64,000 bases of DNA from Pyrocephalus nanus (Eukaryota; Chordata; Aves; Passeriformes; Tyrannidae). How positions within the stretch are numbered: position 1 is the stretch's first letter; every line of letters starts with the position of its first letter. The translations under genes were made by a program, and so were the position numbers. Shown piece after piece: positions 40,080-52,400 of this stretch. Below the pieces are notes generated by a model. It was not told where the DNA came from and made no database searches. It saw only the letters and a program-made list of their open reading frames with translations. The stretch lies in contig CM076259.1 in assembly GCA_038380795.1 (NCBI GenBank), positions 103,341,739 through 103,405,738 of the forward strand, written 5' to 3'.

Positions 40080-40377
40080 TGTCCTTCACTGCAATAAATT
40101 TATTTGCATTGTAAAAGATCTATTTGTAGTTGGACTGTACAAATACAAGTCATACATTTTGCAAAACTGGAACTTGTGCTTGTGAAGCAAGATGTTATTT
40201 TTAAGCTGTCTTCAATATTCCTAATATGCCAAATAAACTATTTGTTAGGCTAGTTCATGGGAGCCATATATCATTGGATATAGTCTCCAACATGATCTAT
40301 GTTTGAAATAACAAAGAATAAGAGATTATGGCTTCTTATATTTTGTCTTTGAAATATAAGGTGTGACTCCAGGTCCC
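40080..40377 (-). other. SMPX: Candidate SMPX terminal exon (3' UTR)
   Basis: Reading the minus strand on from the exon 4 donor, a plausible acceptor (TTTCCAATTACTTCAG) ends at 40378, giving a 92-base intron. The sequence after it is AT-rich with no long frame and carries an AATAAA poly(A) signal at 40104-40099. Cleavage would then fall near 40080. The layout fits a short muscle-gene 3' UTR, but it is inferred from signals only. Another acceptor, TCTTTCTCTTCAG at 39296-39308, with AATAAA near 38717, is an alternative. Confidence 0.4.
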
Positions 40378-40469
40378 CTGAAGTAATTGGAAAGTCACCT
40401 TTTTATGTAAGAGGTTTCTGGATCAGCCTGCTTCTCACTGAGCCAGGCACAGAACCATCTTTTACTCAC

Positions 40470-40623
40470 CTGCTTGTTCCAGCTACTGTTCAGCTTTGGG
40501 GACATATCTCAGCTCACTCTTTATGTTCTGAATCTCTGACAAGTTGACAGCAGGACCTGGAAGTTTCTTAGCTCCTGGGAGATGTTTCTTGCCTGTCTCC
40601 TCCTCTGTCGAAGCAGGAACGCT
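40470..40623 (-). CDS. SMPX: SMPX exon 4: last 46 codons, stop, and 13 bases of 3' UTR
   Basis: The minus-strand acceptor is CCTTTTGTGCAG, followed by AGC GTT CCT. Residues 44-89 include [34 protein letters not shown] and [10 protein letters not shown], ending in TAG at 40485-40483. The C-terminal half is the most conserved part of SMPX. Human has Lys where this bird has Arg at residue 82. A consensus donor, AAGCAG then GTGAGT, lies 13 bases past the stop, so exon 4 is probably spliced to a purely untranslated last exon, as in human. At 13 bases the stop-to-junction distance is too short to trigger nonsense-mediated decay. Confidence 0.94.
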
Positions 40624-43600
40624 CTGCACAAAAGGACACCAATGAATTCACTGCTGCAATAGCAATCTCTTGAGCATGAGCATAGGTCAGTTATTTGAGA
40701 AACAGGAAAGGATATTTTTATACTAAAGACAATCCCAGTGGAAAATGGTGGGGGGAGAAGGGGTGGGAATGGGGAGGAAGAGATAGGTTATTTAGTTGTT
40801 TGTTGTCTAAAATCATTCCAAAAAGAATAGAAGGTGCTCAGTGTAGATGAACATGGATCCTTTGGTAGATGGTTAAGAATTTACAGTGTCAGACTATTAG
40901 TGGAAAATAACTTAGTGGAGCATTAAAGGCAATTCCAAGTCCTTCATATTTTAGGGGGTAAAAGACCCAGAAGAAACATTTTTATAATCTAATTTTTTGT
41001 GAGTTTCATAGTGTCCAGACAGTTGGAAAGGAAAACCATTATGCACTTCTGCAGCTCTGGAAAAGAGCTAAGATAGTAGGTTATGGACATCAAAAGCTCC
41101 ATGCAAGCTCAGCATGAGTTGAAGTTTAATTTTTCTTAACCTCCGTTGCAAGACCAGGAGGGTTTTTGTCATTCTGTGTTTGAATTAGGGTAGTGCCTTA
41201 TGGCTATTTTGCTGACAACTGTAAAACTAAAGGTTAAATAACAGCACTTTCAAAATAGTGAGCAACTCAGCTAATTTCCAGATGAACCACAGTTTTTAGC
41301 CCTCGGTACTTCCTCAGCTGTACTATTGCTTCTAGGTGAGTAAAGCATGTATTTTAGACAATTTCTATTCTAGACAGAAAAAAGTTTTGAAGTAGTAGCT
41401 TTCCAGTAGGAAGTTAAGGTTTTTACAGCCTGTTGCATATTTTATAAAACTGGTATAAGGTGAGAATCATGTAGACTTAAAAATTAATTTATATTTTTCT
41501 GCAAATGATTTCATGATGAAATTATTTTTTTTTTTTCATTTTTGATTACTCTATGAATGTCCTATTGGGACTGGCTTTTTGGAGTTAAATCACTATTTAG
41601 ACTTACTAGCTACTCTTTTTGAAAATGTATATTGACTGTGAGCAGTCAATTCTTAATATTTAATTTAATTTTTTAAATTCCAAAGTTATCTGTCAAATAC
41701 CATTGGCCTCTTTTTTTCTGTTGACTAATAGACTACAGGCTAATTAAGAAGAAGACTTTTTGCAATGTCGAAGAGCAAATAAATGAGGTATTCTAGAAAA
41801 CTGACATTTTCTTCCTATCTGATCTTCAAGAACTTTCTTAACATCACTATATATAAAAGAAAACTGAAGCAACATTGCTTGGCTTGTATTATCTTTTCTC
41901 ACATTTTAGTCAATACACTATTAGTTAATACAAGATAATACTAAGTAATAACATTATAGTTGCTTCTTCTTGTTCATTTCAAATCCCAGCCAGTAATTCA
42001 GCCCCAGCTAGGACATGTACTGTCTGATATCTAGCTTAATGATCTAACATCCTGAAACAGTAGCAAAGCACAGCTGGAGAATAAGGAAACTGATACAGAA
42101 TCTGTTTGGAAGGATGCAGAAAATTGTATCAATAGTCAAAGGTGCCAAGATCTTGTATTGTTTCCTTTCACAGTTTTCTTGCACAACTGGCTAACCTGAA
42201 AAATCAGGGGAAACCACCATTCCCTGAAACCCTTAGTTCTTATTACAAATGGCAGATACTATGTTAAAAATGCCATTTCAAGTCACGTGCAATATCCTTC
42301 CTCCTGTAGAACAAATGGTGCAAGCTTTGACCATGTTTTGGAGACTTTGCTCTCCATCAGTTTTCTCCTCTAACTTCAGGTGTGAGCTACCTGTGACTGC
42401 ACCCTCCCTGTATCACCCGCTCCACATGTAATGCAGAGCTGAAATAAGAATTTGGCCTCCGGTTTTATGGAAGGAATTCTGAACAGTGACTCAAGATACA
42501 AAAGAGTTAAGGAGTACAAGCATGGAAATGCTCTGACTGAAGAAGGTATTTTCTGAAATTCCCACCCTCCATTTCTTTCCATGTTAAACATGCCCACCCC
42601 ATTGACCTTCAAAATACACGTTCCAGTCTGACTCCACCATCCCATTGAGTAAGACCCATATTCCCCTCATCTCCTTTGCCAAGTCTTTAAAAAATAGTGT
42701 AAAATACAATGCATTGTTAGCAAAAATCATATTTGTCTGAAACCGCTTTGAAAAATCATGAGCTGTATTGCAAAACTTAATAAGATGAGAAAACTGAAAA
42801 GACAAGTCCGCTAGTAGCATTTTTATTCTATTCCTATTACAAGATCTGTTTCTGTAGTCTTTACTACCATTGGTTTGGTTGAATATTGCCCATAAAACCT
42901 GTGCCAAGAACTTTCATTCCAGAACGTCTGTCTTACATGTACTTGAGAAGCAAAGCAACATTCAATTACCCAACCAAATCTAATTATCAGCACCAGTTAT
43001 TTATCTTATTTCCCAAATACTACCAGAATTCACCCAGGCTATATTAGTTTCTGCTTAATAACATGCACTCCTTCACCAGCCTAATTACTTCAGAGAGAAT
43101 ATGCTTTCATTTCTTTCCATTGGAGAAAGCCACAATACATATTCAAGGTAATTTTGTATGTTTATTTCTTTTAAATCTTCCTAAGAGCTAAGTCAGCTTG
43201 GGTTTGATTACTTCAGGGAAGTTCTCTGTAAACAGAGGACTACTTATATCAAAATATAGAGAAATTCAGAAAAAAACCCTAATATGTCTGTTTGAGACAG
43301 AAAAGGAAGAATTAGCTCTTACACAACTAAACTTGACCATTTGAAGTGCCTGCTCCAAGTCAGAAGGAGCTGATGATTGGTTCAAAACTAATCTGGCTGC
43401 TTCTTGTCTGGGGCTGAATCATCAGCAGTGCCACAGCACACCTGGAGAGCAGTGGCTTTTGCCTCCCCCCATTACCTTTTTTTCCGCTATTGGTTTTAGT
43501 TCTCATTTATAATAAAAGCTAATGGTAAATAAGATGCTTTAATGGCATCCAGAAATATGATATCTGTGTTTAATCGTGACCTTTGTGATCAATGTTAGTT

Positions 43601-46600
43601 AATGTATAAATTGGATTTTATATTCAAAACTCAGTGTTAAATACTCCCTGTAAAATATAAGCATGAAAACACAGAATTCAGCCTAAAATGGAGTATTTTC
43701 ACCACTAGGCAGATAAGTGGGTTCTCAATTTCTGTTTCAACTTGCAATTGTCTTCACATTCAATTCTTCCTGATTGATAAACATTTCAAAAAGTGTCACA
43801 TTTGAAAACTTAGTAATCGCTAAGTCGTAACAATCAATCACACTATGGGGCAGCAGTTAGTAGCATATCCTTCCAAAGCCTTGCTATAACTTTTCCTCCT
43901 GTACCCCATCAACTCCCATCCAGACAAATACCTCTAGTGAAATCCTGGCTCTCTTTCCTGACAGCAGATGTCATCCTGCTGTTGAAACACAGCCACACAC
44001 CTTTGAAACAGTTTAAATTCCTATAGGTGCCTTGGCACCAAAAGCAGAACTATTATATATGAAGTGTTTAGCAAGTGGCCATTTATTTCCATGAATGATC
44101 AGTCCATGTTCAGCTGTGGTACCTAAGATTGGCATGCAGATCTACAAGACTGATTAAAAGGCTTTCTTTCATTTTATGGCAGGGATTCTCCTGGGGAAAA
44201 CAAACAAACAAACAAACAAACAAAAAACAAGACCCAAAAAAAAAACAAGTCAAAAAACCTTATTTACGTACTTCGTCCACTTCTTCAGGTGTAAGTTCTT
44301 TTCTTTTATGAGGGTGGCCTGCACCAGGTCGAAATGCACCCATTGGGATGTTAATATTAGCCTGTGAAAAGGAAATAGAGATACATACAATGGTGACTGA
44401 TAAATAAATATACAGCTGGTAAATGGCAAAACTCAAAAGGATTGGGACAAGTGTATAGACATTTTTGTGGTTTCTGAGCTCTTATGTCTTCAATGTATGC
44501 ATCATCACACCACTCCTGTGGGAAAGAGAAGTGCTTTCATCTCCATTATAAAGGCAGAAAATGAAAAAAAAAAAAAAGCTACCTAGAAAGCTTTTGAAAT
44601 TCAGCATTTTAGACTAATGCTTCCTGATTTCATTGGACTTCAAACGAGTACTAGACACCAAAGTGTCTTTAGGCACCTGGGTCTGCTTCGATTTGGTCAA
44701 GGTCAAACAGAAAGTGAGTGCAAAAAGCAGCATTTAAGTGCAAATCACCCCAATCCTACAGTACCACCCAAATCACTGGACCATTCTCCCTTCCCCAGTA
44801 ACATCACTTTTCACCACAATTAATCACAGGTAGTTTGGAAGGAAAGCCTGCCATGAGTCAGCTTAAACTCTGAGTCTTTAAAATGTGATTTTACCAACAA
44901 AATTTACCGACAGTGCTACAAACTGCAAATGGTTGAACCAGCTCCAACACCGGGCAGACCACAAGTCCCTGGCTTTAGCAAACTCCTTCCAGAATGATGC
45001 CCACACAACTGCATGAACCTGATCTTTTATCTGGGGCAGAAAGCCAGTAGTCATAACATAATTGGTGCTGACAATAGATACCTTATAAGTAAAGATTACT
45101 GAGAAAAGAATGGCACAAAACACTGCTTAGGAAAGAGCAGCTGAAATGTATCCATTTCCCAGTGTGACCCAGTCGGGATTATTTTAAAAGTCAAATGGCA
45201 TGATCAACTAAATGCACAATTTATACCTACTCTTATCTCGTGATCTCAGAAGGGAAGATGCTCCTAGGAAATGTCATCAAAATATCATGACTCCTACTGG
45301 TAAAACCAGGGGGTGAATTGGTAATGTTATACAGCGGAAATGGAGAACCTTCTAACAGTGAGCCACATTCTTTTAGTTCACCATCTGACTGATTTGCACT
45401 AAATGAAGATAAATAATCCCATCTTTCTGCCCAAAGCATGGTCTTGCAGACTGTACCCCAGCTGGTCAGCCCCAGGAAAGCAGCCCACTATTTCCAGTAA
45501 CAACAACTGTTCTGGCAGCTGTAACCAAATACCAAGCAAACTAAGAATCCATTTGCCAAGAAATAAGCACCTTTCCCTGTATTGTCCTTACCTGTTTCCC
45601 ATTACCTGATTTATGCAAGGTGATGCTGTCATTTCAGTGGGGCTGCCAAATCTGCAGGGTCATGGAGTTTATAGACAACTGGGTACTTGTTTCATAAAGC
45701 TTTTTCAGTGAGCATTAGTTTAGATATTGTGAAACCTTTCACCTGCACTTTGTAAGTTCCCAGGAGACAGGGCATTTTCATCCTCACAGTTCTTAACCTA
45801 TTATTTCATTTACAGGTGGGGAAAAAAAAGCTTTGCTATTTTTAATTTCAAGCATCTCCTCTGCCAAGCTCTGGTACCTCCAGGCAGATTCTTTTTTTGG
45901 AATGTGAATCTTCTCTGCACTTTACAACTTGCATGGTCATACAAGTTTGCAGAGTTGAAACTTGAAGAGCTATGTCTCCTTTTGGTGCTCATCCTTAACT
46001 TGGACATTCCTTCCCCCTAGAGTCAATCAAAGCAGGAGCCAGATTACCACAGCAAAATACAGCCCTTGCATTTCCTACTGTGATTGACAGACCAACTGTG
46101 ACTAAAAATGGTTCAGGAAACAAAAATGAACTACTAAATCCCAGGCTGCTAATTAAATTAAATAAACCACTCTTTGGTCTGCTTCAGCACTCTTACAGTA
46201 ATCTGTGTCACACAAGAGCAGTTTGTACTATTTTATCTGCAATAAGGGTGCTCAAATCAGAGTTTGGGCAAGATGTACGCAGTCATGACGTATTAACTTG
46301 GTAAAATGAGCATCCTTTCAGACATAATCAAAAACTGTCTGCATCTGATAACACATACTATAAATTAAAATGTTTCTAGTATGAAATGAAAGCATGACTT
46401 ATTTACAAGTCCTTCCTGACCAGAGGTATCAAGGTCCTGAGCTGTAAATTTCCCTGTTAATGTAATGCTGGTCCTGTCTCACAGCTGTGTAATGGGTGGG
46501 CCAAATTCTGTACACCAGTGTAGCTCCGCAAGGACTGTGCTGTGCTGCAATCAGCACAAGTTTTCAGTTTTGTTTTCAAAATACCTTTCAAGGCTTTTGT

Positions 46601-49385
46601 CACCTGTCACCTGGGATGAAGATACGAACCTCAGGAATCTCTTCTTTGCCTGCTTCTCATCCAGTAAAATGCCAAACAGGAAATTTTCTGTTCCAAACCC
46701 CTGAAATCCTCAATTATAATTGCTTTAGACAGACTTTCTAGGTGTGATTCTTATTTTTAATCATACTAATTAGGAAAACTATTGGGTTTGCCTCTTCCTT
46801 TGTTTTTGGAAAGTGCCTACCATATTTTGGATGTCATTGCAGTTTTCATAATGATAGGTATGTATACTTACATCCTCTATGGAGGTCTTTCTGAACAGAC
46901 CAAAGGAAAAATATCTGTAAGCATGACATACAACATATATTGCTCCTTTGAATTAACTGAACTGATATTTGGAGATTTTTTTGTGTTCTTCTTTCTGTTT
47001 AAGACAGACAGATTATGATACAACTCATGCAGCCACTCATCAGTTGAGGATTGTTTTGGATAAGTTCTTCACAGCACCACAGCCATTTCTAGCTGTCCAG
47101 ATGGATGACTAAATAAGCTGGAAAGATGCTTCAGTATAAATACTTTTAATTAAAAAATAAGAAAGAAAGATAAGAACTGCAGAGAAAATTGAATGGAATT
47201 CTGGGAAAAAAAAACACAAAACCACCTGCCGTGGTCTGATTTGGCCTCTGCCTCTCTGGGCAGTCTCTTGCCCACATTCTCCACCAAAAATGTCATGGGT
47301 TTGCTCTGGGCCAATTTTCTCTCACCCCCCATTCAGATCTCTTGTCTGCATAAACCTTCTCTCAACTTATAGTAATTGTGTGGGGAGCGAGAGAAAATTG
47401 GCCCTGAGCAAACCCACAACACCACCAGAAAAAACAGGAACCCCCTCAGCCTCACCTCTGGGGAAAGCAAAGAGTGGTAATTGAAGATAGAATAATTTTC
47501 AGCCAGAGCTGTATACAGGCTTTTACACACTGAGAGGGCGAACCAGCAATAAATGTTACCAGGAATTAATAGTACTTTGATCCATTATTGCCCTAAACTT
47601 GGGAACAGTTGCTACCTTTGACTCTCACACATCTGTATTTAGTGGCTTTAGGCAAGTGATGATTTTTGTGTACATCTTGTACAGTGAGACAGAAGCCAGA
47701 GCATCATGAAATACTTCAGTTAATAAGGTGCCATTACATTTCCATCACTGCAATATGATGTATATTCTCCAGAGCATGTCAGTCCTATTATAACAGCACA
47801 CAATAGCAAAGGATCATAATATATGAATCAGAATGTATAAAAGTAATGTGACATTTTGAGTCATAGCTCTTAGAGTGCTCAAAATGTAAAAGGCATTGAT
47901 TCAAGTGCAAGTCTTCCTACTGGAGCCACCTTTGACACAGTGTTTAATAGATATATTTTAAAGTTGGTGCTGTAGTTTTCCTCATGGTTTAAATTTTCTT
48001 TGCCAAAATTAAAGTTTCTTAAAATATTAAACTTAGTATTCATACTTAATGCACTTTTTAAATTAATAAGCTAGAAGCATTGTTTCCAACTCATCATAAA
48101 AATAAAAAGCAGTCTATCACTACTTCTTTAAGAAAAAAAGCAAACCAAATTCGATCCTTAAAAATGTTTGTATGTGCCTATGGACTTGAAGCGTAAAATG
48201 TAAACACTTTTAAGCTAAAAAATATCTGCATTTTTTTCATTAATCATACAAACATTTCTATAGTCAGGGTAAAAGAGGGAGGAAAATTTGAACTGAGTGA
48301 AATCAAAATTCTGACAAAATGGCAAAATTCTGCTAACTTCAAATGAATTAGAGTACAGTAATTTGCATGCCTGTTTCAGTAGAGCTGATGATGACAAAGA
48401 GAATCTGCGTTTTTACAGTATCTTACAACTTCAGCATGCAGCTTAGCCACTGGCTAATTAATCTTGTTACTCCAATCCATTGAATTAATATTATCTCAAG
48501 GCAAAAAAAGACAGATCAGACTTTAGAAATTCCATTTTATGCTTCTTATGTAAGGGAACCTGAACTCCTAAAATTTCATTGGAAATGCATTTTACAAAAT
48601 ACATGAAAATTCTGTAAGATTCTTCAGTTCAGGAAATATTTTGGCCTTGTGACAAGAATCATTGACAGCTTGAGCCAAATACATTTTTCATGATGCTACT
48701 TTGTGATAATGGGATAGTTCTCCAGCTGTTTCTTTTACAAGTATGGAACAACCAACTCCATCCTTATAAGCATATACCATTTTAGGAGGCATGTGGTAGA
48801 CAAGAATCTTTTAAATTAAAAGATAAGCTTTTCTCTCATTTTACTCTAGTTTTTAAATAAAATGCTTCTCAAACAAATATTGGAAGTTGTGGGGGTTTTT
48901 TTCCCTAAAGGAATGCAGATGTGAAAAACTGCACAGCACCTCTGCCATCTTTTTAGCCTATAATTCTTCCAGCATTGTATTAACTTTGTGGAAAATCTAA
49001 TAGCTGCAAGAATTATTTTTGCTTATGATGCTGATCAATTACGCACATGTATCACCGTGTTTTGCTTAGCTGACCCCCAACAGGCAAAGCCTAACCCTGG
49101 AAAGACTGTGCAAACAAGTGATCAACAAACCTACCTGATTCAGGTTTTTATGAGCTCAGATCAAAAGATGCTCTTCAGGTCACACTTTTCCACTGTTTTC
49201 ATACCTACTAAGCTTTTCACTTTAACAGAATAATCCCCAGTTAACAGACCTATGGTGCTTTGTCTGAGTAAAAATGCAGTTTGCCAAGCAATGGAGGTTG
49301 AGATTTATTATTTTATTATATTAGAAACATAAATACTGTCTCTTACCTGAATGGCTTTGACATGTGACGCTGGCTGTTTTGACAT
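40483..49385 (-). CDS. SMPX: SMPX, small muscle protein (chisel/Csl), spliced coding region of three exons
   Basis: The CDS is the minus-strand join of 49385-49347, 44361-44272 and 40623-40483. It gives 89 residues plus TAG; human SMPX has 88. Visible signatures are [15 protein letters not shown] at residues 14-28, a basic KRKE patch at 32-35, an acidic stretch around 39-52, [18 protein letters not shown] at 64-81 and the C-terminus YVPKAEQ. These are the hallmark blocks of vertebrate SMPX. Both introns are GT-AG and phase 0, at the same two junctions as in the human gene. SMPX is a small, largely unstructured protein of heart and skeletal muscle, placed at costameres and linked to cytoskeletal and IGF-1 signalling. 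In humans its loss causes X-linked deafness DFNX4 and missense changes cause a distal myopathy. No membrane segment or signal peptide is visible. The frame is intact with no stop or frameshift, so this looks like a functional gene. The family call is from recalled human sequence, not a database search. Confidence 0.95.
40624..44271 (-). other. SMPX: SMPX intron between exons 3 and 4 (3,648 bp)
   Basis: This GT-AG intron starts GTACGT and ends TTTTGTGCAG. Its first 75 bases hold a T-rich and (TTTG)n tract on the sense strand. The rest is AT-rich with a T13 run near 41526 and no recognised gene or mobile element. Confidence 0.85.
44197..44256. repeat. (CAAA)n / poly(A) simple repeat beside the SMPX exon 3 donor
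   Basis: About six or seven CAAA units at 44197-44225 are followed by A-rich sequence with an A10 run, to about 44256. In the SMPX sense orientation this is a U-rich intronic tract starting close to the splice donor at 44271. Confidence 0.85.
44272..44361 (-). CDS. SMPX: SMPX exon 3: 30 codons, residues 14-43
   Basis: The minus-strand acceptor is TTCCTTTTCACAG, directly followed by GCT AAT ATT AAC. The exon encodes [15 protein letters not shown] and then [15 protein letters not shown]. The donor is GAA followed by GTACGTAAAT at 44271. The exon is 90 bases and phase 0 at both ends, so skipping it would keep frame. It is one codon longer than human exon 3 (87 bases), the extra residue being in the acidic tail. 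Reading through the donor would hit TAA four codons later, which supports the boundary. A T-rich and (TTTG)n tract begins about 10 bases into the following intron. Confidence 0.94.
44362..49346 (-). other. SMPX: SMPX intron between exons 2 and 3 (4,985 bp)
   Basis: This GT-AG intron starts GTAAGA after exon 2 and ends TTTTCACAG before exon 3. Apart from an A14 run near 44564 and the foldback element at 47291-47421, it is unremarkable AT-rich sequence. No other exon or known repeat was recognised in it. Confidence 0.85.
47291..47421. mobile_element. 131-bp foldback (MITE-like or LTR-derived) element
   Basis: The left end TGTCATGGGTTTGCTCTGGG and the reverse complement of the right end, TGTTGTGGGTTTGCTCAGGG, match in an inverted repeat of about 41 bp (roughly 36 of 41). 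The most exact part is a shared GGGCCAATTTTCTCTC block. The arms flank a unique centre of about 50 bp. The element ends in TG and CA and is flanked by CCACCAAAAA (47281-47290) and CCACCAGAAA (47422-47431), a 9/10 match that looks like a target-site duplication. No coding capacity is present. A non-autonomous inverted-repeat transposon is one reading; two head-to-head LTR termini is the other. It lies in an SMPX intron. Confidence 0.6.
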
Positions 49386-49406
49386 TTTTAAGACAGAGGC
49401 TTATCC
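49347..49406 (-). CDS. SMPX: SMPX exon 2: end of 5' UTR and first 13 codons
   Basis: On the minus strand the exon follows an acceptor ending TTTTGCTTGCAG and starts GGATAAG. It has 21 untranslated bases (49406-49386), then ATG at 49385-49383. The coding part reads [13 protein letters not shown] and ends with CAG before the strong donor GTAAG at 49346. The start is set by the AAAAATGT context (A at -3) and by alignment to the human N-terminus, which begins two residues earlier with Met-Asn. The codon in front of the bird ATG is AAA, so that earlier Met is absent. The exon ends in phase 0, as does human exon 2. Confidence 0.93.
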
Positions 49407-52400
49407 CTGCAAGCAAAATGGGAAAGTGTTACAGGCTCTGACATTCTGATAGCTAAGGGAGATAAGCTAGAACTTAACCCATGCCGCCTCTTGACAGGCA
49501 TCCATTTCATCTGCCCAGCTCCTGTTTCCATCTCAGTTTCCAAGTTGCTTAGTTATTCCTTCTGAATATCAGAAGGAGACAGAACACCCGAGCTTCTCCA
49601 ATTAATCTTTCATAGCCACAAATGAAGCTATCTCTTTCACATTAAAAACAATAATGAGTAGAGATAAGGAATCTCTCAAACCTTAACAGCACTGTAAAAT
49701 GAGTAAGAACTACGGAAAGTATTTGAGGATAAACAGTGTATGATCATCTCTGTCACAGTATGTATGTGGGAATTACTAAAAGTTTCAGTTTAAGTCTTCT
49801 TTCAAATAAGGCATAAATTGCTAGAAAACATTTATAAATGCAGACATAACCACTTCCAAACTCTCAAATCCTTTAACGCCTGTAGACTGAAAATGATCAA
49901 GATGGTCAAACTGAGAAGTTTTCTTTGAAAATTGCTAGTGCACAAAGGAGCCTCTCTTCAAAGTTTTAGATCCTATAGATTCACAAATTTTCTTTAGCAA
50001 AAAGATAAAAAATAACAGATTTTTCCATACAGTTTTATGCAGGTGGAGAAATATGGACTTTTACAATATCACTACACATTAACAAAAGGAAATACACGGA
50101 AGTAAAAAGCAATAATTTTTATTAGCAGATTATTTGAAACATTATCTCATCCTTTTATTCTTTCACTGAGAACTAAGATTTTAACTGGACTAGACCATGA
50201 TCAAAGTCTGGTTATTTAAGCATTATAATAGTAAGTAAGATAGTAATATTAAAAGCTGAGAAATTAATTCATCAGGAAATGCATTTGATCACAACCAAAT
50301 GACATCATATTTTTCATACTATATTTAACCTGAGATAGGAAGGGAAGTAATGAGAATGGTGATAAATGATGTAGAAGAGACAGTAGAAATATACTGAGAA
50401 ATTAAAAGTGTCAAAGACTTGGCTACTCCAAAGAGTATAAACGTCATGTGAGGCAGTACCAAAAAAAAGTATAGATAGGTTGGCTTCAACTTGGAATACC
50501 AGCCTTAAATTGCATCACTGGGGCTGCATGGAAGACTTGCTCTTGCATGTTCTCACATCAGCTTTAAATCTGTGTATGATGCGGAGCAGAATCAAATATA
50601 AAAATGACCTGCCATTAGAGGTCTCCCTCTAGTCACATTCTCAGATGCAAAGAGTGCCATCCAAGCCAACACAGTGTTCAATCAGAGGGTGTCATCTTCA
50701 GAAATGGCTTTGGGTTGAATTTGCCTCCACTGAACTAATAAATCAGAAAAAATCCCACTATGCAAAAAAAAAAAAAAAAAAACAGCATTGTTTTCATTTT
50801 AGTCACTCTTCCAGTGAGTTTTAGATTGTGGTTTTACATACACAATCTTAAAATCAGAGACAGTTTTAAAAACTTCAGAATTCACTTCATGGATGCTATC
50901 TTGGCCACTACGGTTCATGACAAAATTCGAGCAGATTTCAAAAACACAAAAGAATTTACTACACTCTCTCTCCTTCCTTCTTAAAAATCTTTACTATGCA
51001 CAGAAATAACTATTCTGTTAATCAATTACTGTATTCCAAAACACACAATGAACAATCCCCCAGTTTCTTGGGAAGATAGGACTCATAATCCAGAATGCTT
51101 AATTAATTTTTCTTATCATCCTCTCCTTTTTCTAATCAAAATGGCAAATGGAAACAAAAGCATGGGAAAATTAGATAAAACATATTTTAAACCAAAGTGG
51201 ATCTACTTCCCAATCACTGTCACAAAGGAATTCAAGCTAAGATATATTTCTTCATCTTGAATGCCTGTGCATTGCAAAAAACATTGATACACAGCTCTTG
51301 GGCCACCTAGAGATCAACAGGAAGGATTTACACTGAATCTCAGCTTTAAAACAAGCACAGTGTCAGTGCTCCTCAGCGAGGTGCTCCGGGTTCACCAAGC
51401 AGTCAGTGTTCAAAATTACTGCAATCAGACACCAGTTCCTAAAGAGGGATGCATGATACAATTGTGTAGGACTGCTTTTGGAGGAGGTGATTTTCCTACC
51501 AGATCCTGCTGTCCTCATTACCGCCAGAGAAATCAGGACAACAGCAAACTACTGAGTAAAAATAGATCAACTTCCCTGGCTCTTTCCCTTTCTCTGCCTT
51601 CCCTGAGTTTCCTTACAGAGTGATACTGACCATCGATCACAGGAAAATAAACCTTAGGTTTTTTAACAGATGCAGCTGTTACAGAAGTGATTATTTTTTA
51701 TAAATTCCTTTGTTCTTTTGCCATGCGTCTCAGAGGGAGAGCCAAGAGTGCTGCACTGATCGTATTAAGTTATTCCTGGCATTCCGATCAGCTCTGCAAA
51801 CTTGAAAAAAAATCCCACTTCACCCTCATTTCCACATATAAGCAGGATTACATGGATTTCACATGAGGCAGAGAAGCGCAGACACAGGCAGCCTGTATTC
51901 CCCGGTGTCTTTTTGGCCTCCCCACACCTTACCTTTTACCTTTTATGGGCTGCATGCTGAGCCAAACTTAGAAAGCAATGGACACGATAGTTCAGTCTGG
52001 AGCTGGTTTATGCTAGACTTCCCTTGCAAATTCCCTTGCTTCACAGTGAAATTACTCAAGCAGAACTACTTGTGAAATACAGGACTACTACAGTGAAATA
52101 AATCAGTGTTTTAAAGTGAAACTTTGTAAAACAAAGGACCTATCTTCTGTCTCTCTGCTAAAAATAATTTCTGACAGGGCTGGAGCAAGATAATAAGCTG
52201 ACTTGTTCAATTTGCTTTAAATACGATGAGATATCATAATGCCATCTTTTGTAACCCACACAAGAGATGTACAGTAGCACACAGACAGAAGAAAGAGCCC
52301 TCCCCCTGCCCCAGCTGGAAGCTGTCCTCTCCCCTCGCCACACACACGGCACCGAGCACTACGGGTATTTTGGACACAGAACTGCAGTGTATTATCTTAT

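Noticed and set aside
42449..42465. AATAAGAATTTGGCCTCC, and GGCCAAATTCTG near 46500, resembling an old reptile-bird repeat
   Set aside because: The matches are too short and scattered to delimit an element.
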